This document shows, one piece after another, positions 1 through 4,881 of a stretch of 5,100 nucleotides of DNA; within the stretch, counting starts at the first letter, position 1, and each line of letters begins with the position of its first letter. The notes under the pieces were generated by a model. That model was not told where the DNA came from, did no database searches, and saw only the letters and a list, made by a program, of their open reading frames with translations. The position numbers and the translations under genes are program-made. This stretch comes from Christensenellaceae bacterium. GTDB lineage: Bacteria > Bacillota > Clostridia > Christensenellales > SZUA-584. The stretch is taken from NCBI GenBank assembly GCA_012719815.1, contig JAAXZP010000272.1, positions 1 through 5,100 of the forward strand. Reading direction: 5' to 3'.

Positions 1-1071
1 CCGCACGATCTCGTTTGCCGCAATATATTTGGGGCTGATGACGCGGTCGATGCCCGCCTGACGGATGACGCTCGCGTATTCCAGACGGTTGATCTTCGTG
101 ATCACCCGCTGCACGCCCCGGTAAGCCGCGTACATCGAGATGATGAGGTTTTCCTCGTCCATGTCGGTGAGCGCGATCATTGCGCCGGTGTAGGCGAGGC
201 CTTCTGCATCCAGCAGGTCCTTGTCGGTACCGTCGCCGCATATCACCAGCGCCTCGGGAATTTTCTCGCACAGCATGTTGCACCTTTCGGGGTTCTTTTC
301 TATGATGGTGACCGAAATACCGCTGTCCACCAGCAGTCGGGCCAGATAGAACGTGATGAGCCCGCCGCCCACGATGAACACCGATTTGATCTTCTTGTCG
401 TTAGTGCCCAGCGAATGCAGAAAGCCAATGATATTGCGGGGAGTACCCGTGATATAGACATTGTCTCCCGCCTCAATCACAAAGTTGCCCTTGGGGATAA
501 ACAGCTCAGCGCCGCGGGTTACGGCGCTGATGATGATCCTGGAAGCAAAATGGCCCTGCAACGTGGGCAGCGGCCTGTTCACCAGCGGGCTGTCTTCGCT
601 CACCTTGAATTCGATCATCGATACCTTGCCCTTGGCGAACGTGCCAATATTGAGCGCTGAAGGAAAGCTGATGAGCCGCGCGATCTCGGTGGCGGCAGCC
701 AGCTCGGGGTTCACCACCATCGAAAGCCCCATTTCCTGCTGCATCATCTTTAACTGTTCGTTGTATTCCGGGTTGCGGATGCGCGCGATGGTGTGGCGCG
801 CGCCCAGTTTTTTAGCGACGAGGCAACAAATCATGTTGACCTCGTCCATGGAGGTGGCCGCAATCAGCAGGTCGGCATCCGCCACACCTGCCTGTTTCTG
901 CACGGCGGAACTTGCGCCGTTGCCACGAATTGCAATGACATCGAGCGATTCGACAGACTTTTTAAGCACATCTGTCCGGTTGTCGATGATCGTAATATCG
1001 TGCCCCTCTTTTGACAGACTCTCCGACAGGGCGAAGCCCACCTTGCCATCGCCCACGATAATGATCTTCAT
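1..1071 (-). CDS. trkA: TrkA, cytoplasmic NAD-binding regulator of Trk K+ uptake (3' end outside window)
   Basis: TrkA is the peripheral cytoplasmic regulatory subunit that gates the membrane K+ channel TrkH/KtrB in response to nucleotides (NAD(H), ATP and, in many Gram-positives, c-di-AMP). Reading leftwards from the ATG at 1071-1069 gives 357 codons with no stop. Families usually have about 450 residues, so roughly the last 90 (end of the second half) are missing. The first RCK_N/Rossmann half spans about residues 1-135, with dinucleotide loop GDGKVG (7-12) and acidic D30 ending strand 2. RCK_C follows at about 140-217. The second Rossmann half starts at about 230 with VGGGLIT (234-240) and acidic E258. 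The motif NGASSAVQKQAGV (51-63) and its echo GDGTDKDLLDAEGL (279-292) show the internal duplication. The start is supported by GGGAG (1082-1078) six bases upstream. The gene diverges from thpR, and the channel gene is not visible here. The family call is very secure. Confidence 0.95.
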   Translation of the reverse strand, partial: MKIIIVGDGKVGFALSESLSKEGHDITIIDNRTDVLKKSVESLDVIAIRGNGASSAVQKQAGVADADLLIAATSMDEVNMICCLVAKKLGARHTIARIRNPEYNEQLKMMQQEMGLSMVVNPELAAATEIARLISFPSALNIGTFAKGKVSMIEFKVSEDSPLVNRPLPTLQGHFASRIIISAVTRGAELFIPKGNFVIEAGDNVYITGTPRNIIGFLHSLGTNDKKIKSVFIVGGGLITFYLARLLVDSGISVTIIEKNPERCNMLCEKIPEALVICGDGTDKDLLDAEGLAYTGAMIALTDMDEENLIISMYAAYRGVQRVITKINRLEYASVIRQAGIDRVISPKYIAANEIVR

Positions 1072-1077
1072 GAATTA

Positions 1078-1082
1078 CTCCC
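1078..1082 (-). promoter_or_regulatory. Ribosome binding site of trkA
   Basis: GGGAG on the minus strand is six bases before the ATG at 1071-1069. It fixes the trkA start where the Rossmann beta-strand MKIIIVGDG begins, which is where TrkA proteins normally begin. Confidence 0.7.
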
Positions 1083-1090
1083 AAATATTC

Positions 1091-1108
1091 TATACTTGTT
1101 ATACTTGC
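1091..1108. repeat. Tandem 9-base direct repeat in the trkA leader
   Basis: TATACTTGT (1091-1099) is followed immediately by TATACTTGC (1100-1108). The two units are identical except for the last base. They fall between the predicted trkA transcription start and its ribosome binding site, so they would lie in the 5' leader (as CAAGTATA twice). The spacing of 9 is close to one helical turn. The function is unknown, and it could be chance in AT-rich DNA. Confidence 0.45.
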
Positions 1109-1136
1109 CGTATCCGGTTGGTTATCATGAAACCAA

Positions 1137-1165
1137 ATTATATAACAATCCGATGACGAAAGCAA
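1137..1165 (-). promoter_or_regulatory. Putative sigma-A promoter for trkA
   Basis: On the minus strand a perfect TATAAT lies at 1142-1137. It is preceded by exactly 17 bases and then TTGCTT (1165-1160), which keeps the TTG of a -35 box but matches only three of six positions. Transcription would start near 1130 and give a leader of about 59 bases before the trkA ATG. The placement and -10 are good and the -35 is mediocre, so this is a prediction from pattern only. Confidence 0.5.
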
Positions 1166-1211
1166 AGTGCAATAAACGGTGCTTTTTGGCCGTTTTCTAT
1201 CGTGTAACCAG

Positions 1212-1227
1212 GACTTTATAAAAAGTC
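1212..1227. repeat. Perfect 6-bp inverted repeat, possible operator
   Basis: GACTTT (1212-1217) and AAAGTC (1222-1227) are perfect reverse complements around the 4-base spacer ATAA. The same core recurs as ACTTT at 1231-1235 and AAAGT at 1245-1249, giving a row of alternating half-sites. The stem is AT-rich and has no T-run, so it resembles a DNA-binding site more than a terminator. No regulator is identified. Confidence 0.4.
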
Positions 1228-1269
1228 AGCACTTTATCATCGGGAAAGTATTGTTAGGTCGTCGCCTCG

Positions 1270-1306
1270 ACGGTTTGCGCAACGCGAATATGCGAAGATA
1301 AACCGT
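1270..1306. repeat. Nested inverted repeat (7 bp outer, 4 bp inner)
   Basis: ACGGTTT (1270-1276) pairs perfectly with AAACCGT (1300-1306). Inside it, CGCA (1278-1281) pairs with TGCG (1291-1294). The two stems share an axis, as expected for a folded RNA or an extended operator. No poly-T run follows closely enough to make it a clear terminator. The element lies about 60 bases upstream of the thpR -35 box, so it would not be in the predicted thpR transcript. Confidence 0.35.
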
Positions 1307-1365
1307 TTGGCAAAAAAATTACCATCTATGAAATAGTCAGCTGTTGGCCGCACGTCCAAAATTGC

Positions 1366-1394
1366 TTGACAAATATTAAACTTTGCGCTATAAA
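1366..1394 (+). promoter_or_regulatory. Strong sigma-A promoter for thpR and probably the operon
   Basis: A perfect -35 box TTGACA (1366-1371) is followed by a 17-base spacer and TATAAA (1389-1394), which has five of six consensus matches. The flanks are AT-rich. Transcription would start near 1401, about 99 bases before the thpR ATG. This is the best promoter match in the window. Since no strong terminator separates thpR, dgt, dnaG and rpoD, it may drive all of them. Confidence 0.8.
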
Positions 1395-1487
1395 AATCAC
1401 CTAATGTAACCGAAAAATAACATAGGGGCATCACGTACAATATGCCATAAGGTCTTACGGGCCGGTGGTTTTTTTGTTTATCTGAAA

Positions 1488-1496
1488 AGAGGAAGG
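1488..1496 (+). promoter_or_regulatory. Ribosome binding site of thpR
   Basis: The purine-rich AGAGGAAGG precedes the ATG at 1500. AGAGG (1488-1492) is seven bases from the ATG, a normal distance, while the second GG (1495-1496) is only three bases away. It supports the start at 1500, which also begins the protein on its first beta-strand (MRLFVGI). Confidence 0.7.
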
Positions 1497-1499
1497 CTT

Positions 1500-2018
1500 A
1501 TGCGTTTGTTCGTTGGCATCAAGGCGGGCTGCGGCGAATACCTTACCGCGCTGCAGGAACAGCTTAAAAAAGCAGGGCGGGGGCGCTTCACGCGGCCGGA
1601 GAACCTGCACATCACGCTCAAGTTCCTGGGCGAGCAGCCGCCGTCTGCGGTAGTGGAAATCTGCGAGGCTATCGCGGAGGCGGGCGGGGAGCCGTTTGAG
1701 CTGGAGATCGGCGGCGCGCGCATGTTCAACCGCAACGGCATACTGTCCGCCGACGTGCTGGGGGAGACGCATAAGCTGGGTGCGCTGGCGCAGCGGCTGG
1801 ATGCGGCGCTGGAGAAGCGCGGCTACCCGCGGGAGACGCGGCCCTATAAGCCGCATATCACGCTGGCGCGGGATTTCCGGCCGGACGGCGACATTGGCGG
1901 CATACTGCCGGGGCAGCGCCGTTTTACCGTGAACGAGGTGATACTGTTCGAGAGCCGCCGGGAAGAGGGGCGGCTGGTGTACGCGCCGCTGTACTCGTAC
2001 CGGCTCCGGAAACGCTGA
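1500..2018 (+). CDS. thpR: ThpR, RNA 2',3'-cyclic phosphodiesterase (2'-5' RNA ligase family)
   Basis: ThpR belongs to the 2H phosphoesterase superfamily. It opens 2',3'-cyclic phosphate RNA ends to 2'-phosphates and, in vitro, reversibly joins tRNA halves by 2'-5' bonds. It is cytoplasmic. The two signature HxTx motifs are present: HITL at residues 37-40 (H37, T39), followed by KFLGE, and HITL at 119-122 (H119, T121), followed by ARDF. These form the two symmetric lobes of the active site. The fold begins at once with MRLFVGIK, and the C-terminal YAPLYSYRLRKR is typical. The length of 172 residues is close to the usual 175-180, so the gene is complete. It lies first behind a strong promoter, 87 bases ahead of dgt on the same strand. 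Its physiological substrate in bacteria is poorly known, and the neighbours do not settle it. Confidence 0.93.
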   Translation: MRLFVGIKAGCGEYLTALQEQLKKAGRGRFTRPENLHITLKFLGEQPPSAVVEICEAIAEAGGEPFELEIGGARMFNRNGILSADVLGETHKLGALAQRLDAALEKRGYPRETRPYKPHITLARDFRPDGDIGGILPGQRRFTVNEVILFESRREEGRLVYAPLYSYRLRKR

Positions 2019-2105
2019 TTGTGAGATTGTGAAAGAATCGTAAACACGTCCATATGCTGCCCGGATCGTGCAGGAGTTTGACGAATTATGTATAAATATT
2101 AAGGT
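2019..2105 (+). other. thpR-dgt spacer
   Basis: This 87-base gap contains a repeated TTGTGA (2019-2024 and 2027-2032), a good SD sequence AGGAG (2072-2076) and a four-codon mini-ORF before dgt. A TATAAA (2091-2096) resembles a -10 box but has no matching -35 at 16-18 bases. The TTGTGA at 2027 with CATATG at 2051-2056 (spacer 18) would be only a weak promoter. I see no hairpin with a T-run, so read-through from thpR into dgt is likely. Confidence 0.55.
2072..2102 (+). promoter_or_regulatory. SD-led four-codon mini-ORF (MYKY, stop) upstream of dgt
   Basis: AGGAG (2072-2076) is 11 bases before ATG (2088-2090). The frame reads Met-Tyr-Lys-Tyr and stops at TAA (2100-2102). The dgt ATG at 2106 is in the same frame, three bases after the stop. 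The dgt ATG itself has only AAGG at 2101-2104, one base away, which is too close to work as a normal ribosome binding site. Ribosomes loaded at AGGAG may therefore end at TAA and restart at dgt. The mini-ORF is seen directly; its use is inference. A sequencing error or a recent nonsense change in an N-terminal extension is an alternative. Confidence 0.35.
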
Positions 2106-3113
2106 ATGAAAGAGAAGCCATCCTGCTTCCGCGAGGAATACGAAAAGCGCGAATACGAGATGCTGTCGGAATACGCGGCCAAGGCGGCGGAATCCAAAGG
2201 CCGCCAGCGCCCGATAGAGCCGTGCAGATTGCGCACCGATTTCCAGCGCGACCGGGACCGCATCATACACTGCAAGTCGTTCAGGCGCTTAAAGCACAAG
2301 ACGCAGGTGTTCCTCTCGCCCGAGGGGGACCATTACCGCACGCGGCTGACGCACACTTTGGAGGTGGCGCAGATCGCGCGGACGATATCGCGCTGTCTGC
2401 GGCTCAACGAGGACCTGACCGAGGCCATCGCGCTGGGGCACGACCTTGGGCATACGCCGTTCGGGCACGCGGGCGAGCGGGTGCTGAACGAGCTGACCGG
2501 GTATTTTGAGCACACCGAGCAGAGCCTGCGCGTGGTGGAGGAGCTGGAGAACGGCACCGGGCTGAATCTCACGTTTGAGGTGCGCGACGGCATACTCAAT
2601 CACAAAAAGGGCTGCCGCCCGGCGACGCTGGAAGGGCAGGTCGTCAACTACGCGGACAGGATCGCTTACATCAACCACGATATTGACGACGCGCTCCGGG
2701 CCGGCATCATCGACCATATCCCCGAAGAGTGCGCGCGGGGGCTGGGCCGCACGCACGGCGAGCGCATCAACACGATGATCGCCGATATCGTGAGGAGCAG
2801 CTCCGGCTTGCCCATTGTCCGCATGTCGCCTGAGGTGGAGGCGCTGACGGAGCGTCTCCGGCAGTTCATGTTCGACAACGTGTACCTCGGGTCTTCGGCC
2901 AAGTCGGAGGAAGGCAAGGCGGAAAACCTGATCCGCATGCTGTATTACCACTTCATGGAGAACCCGGACGCCATGGGGCCGGACGCGCGGCAGCGGACGA
3001 AAGTGGACGGCGTCAGGCAGGCGGTGGTGGACTACATCGCCGGCATGACGGACCGCTATGCGGGCAAGCTGTTCCGCGATATCTATTTGCCGAGAGGCTG
3101 GGAGAAGTATTAG
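2106..3113 (+). CDS. dgt: Dgt-family HD-domain dNTP triphosphohydrolase (dGTPase-like)
   Basis: Enzymes of this family cleave dNTPs (dGTP for the archetype) to the deoxynucleoside and tripolyphosphate, controlling dNTP pools in the cytoplasm. The metal-binding HD residues are all visible in the 335-residue product: H83 (in RLTHTLEV), H112-D113 (in GHDLGHTPFGH, 111-121) and D184 (in NYADRIAYINHD, 181-192). The N-terminal stretch IEPCRLRTDFQRDRDRIIH (37-55), then SFRRLKHKTQVF, is the usual signature of the shorter, Clostridial-type Dgt-like proteins. The length fits this group; the E. coli Dgt type is longer. The ATG at 2106 is the first possible start because an in-frame TAA lies at 2100-2102, but its ribosome binding site is poor. 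M19 (2160) is a fallback that would still keep the conserved part. The stop TAG overlaps the dnaG GTG by one base. True substrate preference among dNTPs cannot be told from sequence. Confidence 0.92.
   Translation: MKEKPSCFREEYEKREYEMLSEYAAKAAESKGRQRPIEPCRLRTDFQRDRDRIIHCKSFRRLKHKTQVFLSPEGDHYRTRLTHTLEVAQIARTISRCLRLNEDLTEAIALGHDLGHTPFGHAGERVLNELTGYFEHTEQSLRVVEELENGTGLNLTFEVRDGILNHKKGCRPATLEGQVVNYADRIAYINHDIDDALRAGIIDHIPEECARGLGRTHGERINTMIADIVRSSSGLPIVRMSPEVEALTERLRQFMFDNVYLGSSAKSEEGKAENLIRMLYYHFMENPDAMGPDARQRTKVDGVRQAVVDYIAGMTDRYAGKLFRDIYLPRGWEKY
3101..3104 (+). promoter_or_regulatory. Ribosome binding site of dnaG inside the end of dgt
   Basis: GGAG (3101-3104, within GGGAGAAG) lies eight bases before the GTG at 3113-3115. 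Together with the one-base overlap TAGTG between the dgt stop and the dnaG start it decides the GTG start and implies translational coupling. Confidence 0.75.
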
Positions 3114-4861
3114 TGGCGCGGTTTGACGACGTCTGGCTGTCGGAACTTTACGCGAAGAACGACATCGTCGACGTGATTTCTTCATATGTCACGCTCACCG
3201 AGCGCGGCGAGCGGTATTGGGGGCTGTGTCCGTTCCATCACGAGAAGACACCGTCCTTTTCTGTGAGCCGCGACCGGCAGCTTTTCTATTGCTTCGGCTG
3301 CAAGCAGGGCGGCAACGTCGCCAACTTCGTGATGAAAGCGGACAACCTGACGTTCGGCGAGGCGGTGGAAGTGCTGGCGCGGCGCGTGGGGCTGCCGGTG
3401 CCGCAGGCTGTGGAGGACAGCGAATACCGCGAGATACGGGAGAAGAAAAAGAAGATTGCCGAAATGCACCGCCTGGCGGCGCGGTATTATTTCGATACGC
3501 TGCATTCCCCGGCCGGCGCGCGGGCGCTGGAGTACTTAAAGCGCCGCGGCATCGGCGAGGAGGATATCCGAAGATTCGGCCTCGGCTTCGCGCCGGACAG
3601 CTGGGACAGCGTGGCGAAGCTGCTGGAGGAAAACGGCTATCCGCAGGTCCTGATCCGCGAGAGCGGCCTGGTGACGGTAAAGAACGGCAAGTGTTTCGAC
3701 ACGTTCCGCAGCCGTGTGATGTTCCCCATCATCAACGTGTTCGGCGAGGTGATCGCGTTCGGCGGGCTCGTGCTGGGCAGAGGCGAGCCCAAATACCTCA
3801 ACACCCGCGACACGCTGCTGTTCAACAAGCGGCGCAACCTTTACGGCATCGACATGCTGCGCAAACAGCGCGACGTGAAAAGCGTGGTGATCGTCGAAGG
3901 GTATATGGACGTGGTGTCGCTCGTCGCGCACGGCGTGAAGGCGGCGGTGGCGTCGCTGGGCACGGCGCTCACGCGGGAGCAGGCGGTGCTCTTAAAGCGT
4001 TACACGCAGAACGTCTACCTGTCTTACGACGGCGACGAAGCAGGCGAGATTGCGACGCAGAAAGCGCTGTCCATACTGGAGGCGGAGGGGCTCAATGTCC
4101 GCGTCATCCGGTACCCGGACGGCATGGACCCGGACGATTTTATCCGCAAATACGGGCTGGCCGGTTTTGCGAAAAAGGTGAAGGCTTCTCTGCTGCCCGA
4201 CGGCTACCGGCTGGCGATTGCCAGAAAGTCCTTTGATTTGAGCACCGAGGACGGGCGGGAAGGCTACGCCCAGGCGGCGGCGGATATCATTGCGCGCATT
4301 GACAGCGCGATACGGCGCGAGCGGTACGCGGAGCAGGTTTCCGCCGAGACTGGTTACAGCGCGGCGTCGATATTGGAAGGAAGGCAAAGTTTAAAAACGG
4401 AAAAGAATACTAATTCCAATAACAGGTATAATAGTATAGAAAAAAGCGCGCAGGATGACGCGGAAGGGACGTTTTTGGCTTATGCGATGGCTTATCCGCA
4501 TCTGCTGGAGGAATTGGGCAGCCGCATGGAGCCGGAATTATTCGAAAATATAGTGCATAAAAATATTTTTTATGCGTTATATGACAGCGTAAAAAGAGGA
4601 ATTCAGCCAACGCATGCCGAACTATTATCCGAACTTGAGGACGAGCAGACAAGAAGCGAGGCGGCGAGGCTGGCACAAATGCCGATTGTGGCTGACGACC
4701 CGCGCTTGTTTATGCAGGATTGCCTGACAAGCATGCGCCTTGGCCAGCTGGAAAGGCGGCGCGAGTCCTTAAAGGAAGAGCTGCGTACGGCTCAGGGAGA
4801 CAGAAAGCGACATCTGCTCGCCGAAATCGGCGAGTTGAATAAAGAATTGAAACAGCAATAA
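3113..4861 (+). CDS. dnaG: DnaG DNA primase
   Basis: DnaG makes the short RNA primers for the lagging strand and for replication start, acting with the DnaB-type helicase at the fork. The 582-residue product is complete and normal in length for Clostridia. The N-terminal CHC2 zinc ribbon has C39, H42, C60 and C63 (CPFH at 39-42, CFGC at 60-63). The catalytic core with TOPRIM fold carries EGYMD (262-266, E262), YDGDEAG (305-311, D306 and D308) and DPDD (339-342), the acidic metal ligands. The basic core motif KYLNT lies at 227-231. A low-complexity Asn/Ser-rich linker (about 425-450) leads to the C-terminal helicase-binding domain (about 450-582), ending in a charged helical tail (QLERRRESLKEELR, 545-558). 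The GTG start sits within the dgt stop. rpoD follows after 20 bases. DNA coding the linker and C-terminal domain is markedly more AT-rich than the rest. Confidence 0.98.
   Translation: MARFDDVWLSELYAKNDIVDVISSYVTLTERGERYWGLCPFHHEKTPSFSVSRDRQLFYCFGCKQGGNVANFVMKADNLTFGEAVEVLARRVGLPVPQAVEDSEYREIREKKKKIAEMHRLAARYYFDTLHSPAGARALEYLKRRGIGEEDIRRFGLGFAPDSWDSVAKLLEENGYPQVLIRESGLVTVKNGKCFDTFRSRVMFPIINVFGEVIAFGGLVLGRGEPKYLNTRDTLLFNKRRNLYGIDMLRKQRDVKSVVIVEGYMDVVSLVAHGVKAAVASLGTALTREQAVLLKRYTQNVYLSYDGDEAGEIATQKALSILEAEGLNVRVIRYPDGMDPDDFIRKYGLAGFAKKVKASLLPDGYRLAIARKSFDLSTEDGREGYAQAAADIIARIDSAIRRERYAEQVSAETGYSAASILEGRQSLKTEKNTNSNNRYNSIEKSAQDDAEGTFLAYAMAYPHLLEELGSRMEPELFENIVHKNIFYALYDSVKRGIQPTHAELLSELEDEQTRSEAARLAQMPIVADDPRLFMQDCLTSMRLGQLERRRESLKEELRTAQGDRKRHLLAEIGELNKELKQQ
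4389..4440 (+). promoter_or_regulatory. AT-rich island in dnaG with consensus -10, possible internal rpoD promoter
   Basis: A perfect TATAAT lies at 4427-4432 in an A-rich stretch coding for the DnaG linker. No good -35 box is present at 16-18 bases (AGAATA at 4404-4409 matches poorly), and there is no extended -10 TG. Promoters for rpoD inside dnaG are known in E. coli. By that analogy an additional rpoD promoter could lie here, about 440 bases ahead of its start. The AT-richness may equally reflect the unconstrained linker. Confidence 0.25.
4555..4575. repeat. Perfect 9-bp AT-rich palindrome inside dnaG
   Basis: GCATAAAAA (4555-4563) and TTTTTATGC (4567-4575) are exact reverse complements around the 3-base loop TAT. 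The element lies within codons for residues HKNIFYA of the DnaG C-terminal domain. The stem is almost all A-T, so it is not a typical terminator. It could be a weak mRNA hairpin or a protein-binding site, or a product of coding with AT-rich codons. Confidence 0.4.
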
Positions 4862-4869
4862 GGAAGTTT

Positions 4870-4875
4870 GGTGAT
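4870..4875 (+). promoter_or_regulatory. Ribosome binding site deciding the rpoD TTG start
   Basis: GGTGAT matches the GGTGAT part of the extended SD consensus (complement of the 16S rRNA 3' end) and is six bases before TTG 4882-4884. AGGAAG (4861-4866), overlapping the dnaG stop, is 15 bases away and too far to serve this start alone. Confidence 0.6.
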
Positions 4876-4881
4876 TGAATT

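Larger units (their letters stand above)
1072..1499. other. Divergent intergenic region between trkA and thpR
   Basis: This 428-base stretch separates two divergently read genes and is clearly more AT-rich than either. It holds a predicted promoter for each gene, a tandem repeat in the trkA leader, a cluster of ACTTT/AAAGT half-sites with a perfect hairpin at 1212-1227, a nested inverted repeat at 1270-1306, and the leader of thpR. I see no convincing coding sequence. The possible reading frames here lack ribosome binding sites and normal protein character. I recognise no tRNA or named riboswitch, and in particular the conserved core of the ydaO (c-di-AMP) class, which often controls K+ transport genes, is not apparent. 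Confidence 0.7.

Noticed and set aside
461..1156. Plus-strand open frame of 231 codons opposite trkA
   Set aside because: It is antisense to a clearly recognisable trkA, rich in Ser/Ile with no domain character and no suitable ribosome binding site.
1174..1196. AAACGG/CCGTTT inverted repeat followed by TTTT as a terminator
   Set aside because: Only 6 bp with a 10-base loop and a short T-run, and no plus-strand gene ends upstream of it, so a terminator has no purpose here.
1072..1360. c-di-AMP (ydaO-type) riboswitch for trkA
   Set aside because: Such riboswitches often precede K+ transporter genes, but I could not find the conserved core on the minus strand, and the predicted trkA leader of about 59 bases is too short for one.
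1237..1440. Minus-strand 67-codon frame in the trkA/thpR intergenic region
   Set aside because: It begins with TTG without an SD sequence, covers the strong thpR promoter and shows no family features.
2078..2096. TTGACG plus TATAAA before dgt as a promoter
   Set aside because: The two hexamers are separated by only 7 bases, far from the 16-18 needed. The boxes cannot work together.
1455..2270. Minus-strand open frame of 271 codons opposite thpR and the start of dgt
   Set aside because: It is a shadow of GC-rich codon usage in thpR. Arg/Pro/Leu-rich composition, no motif, and the opposite strand encodes an intact 2H phosphoesterase.
2289..3185. Minus-strand open frame of 298 codons opposite dgt
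   Set aside because: High Arg/His/Val content typical of antisense frames in GC-rich genes; it overlaps the full HD domain of dgt and has no recognisable domain.
3217..4236. Plus-strand open frame of 339 codons in another frame of dnaG
   Set aside because: Composition is Gly/Arg/Ala-rich low complexity, the expected shifted-frame product of dnaG, whose own frame has every catalytic motif.
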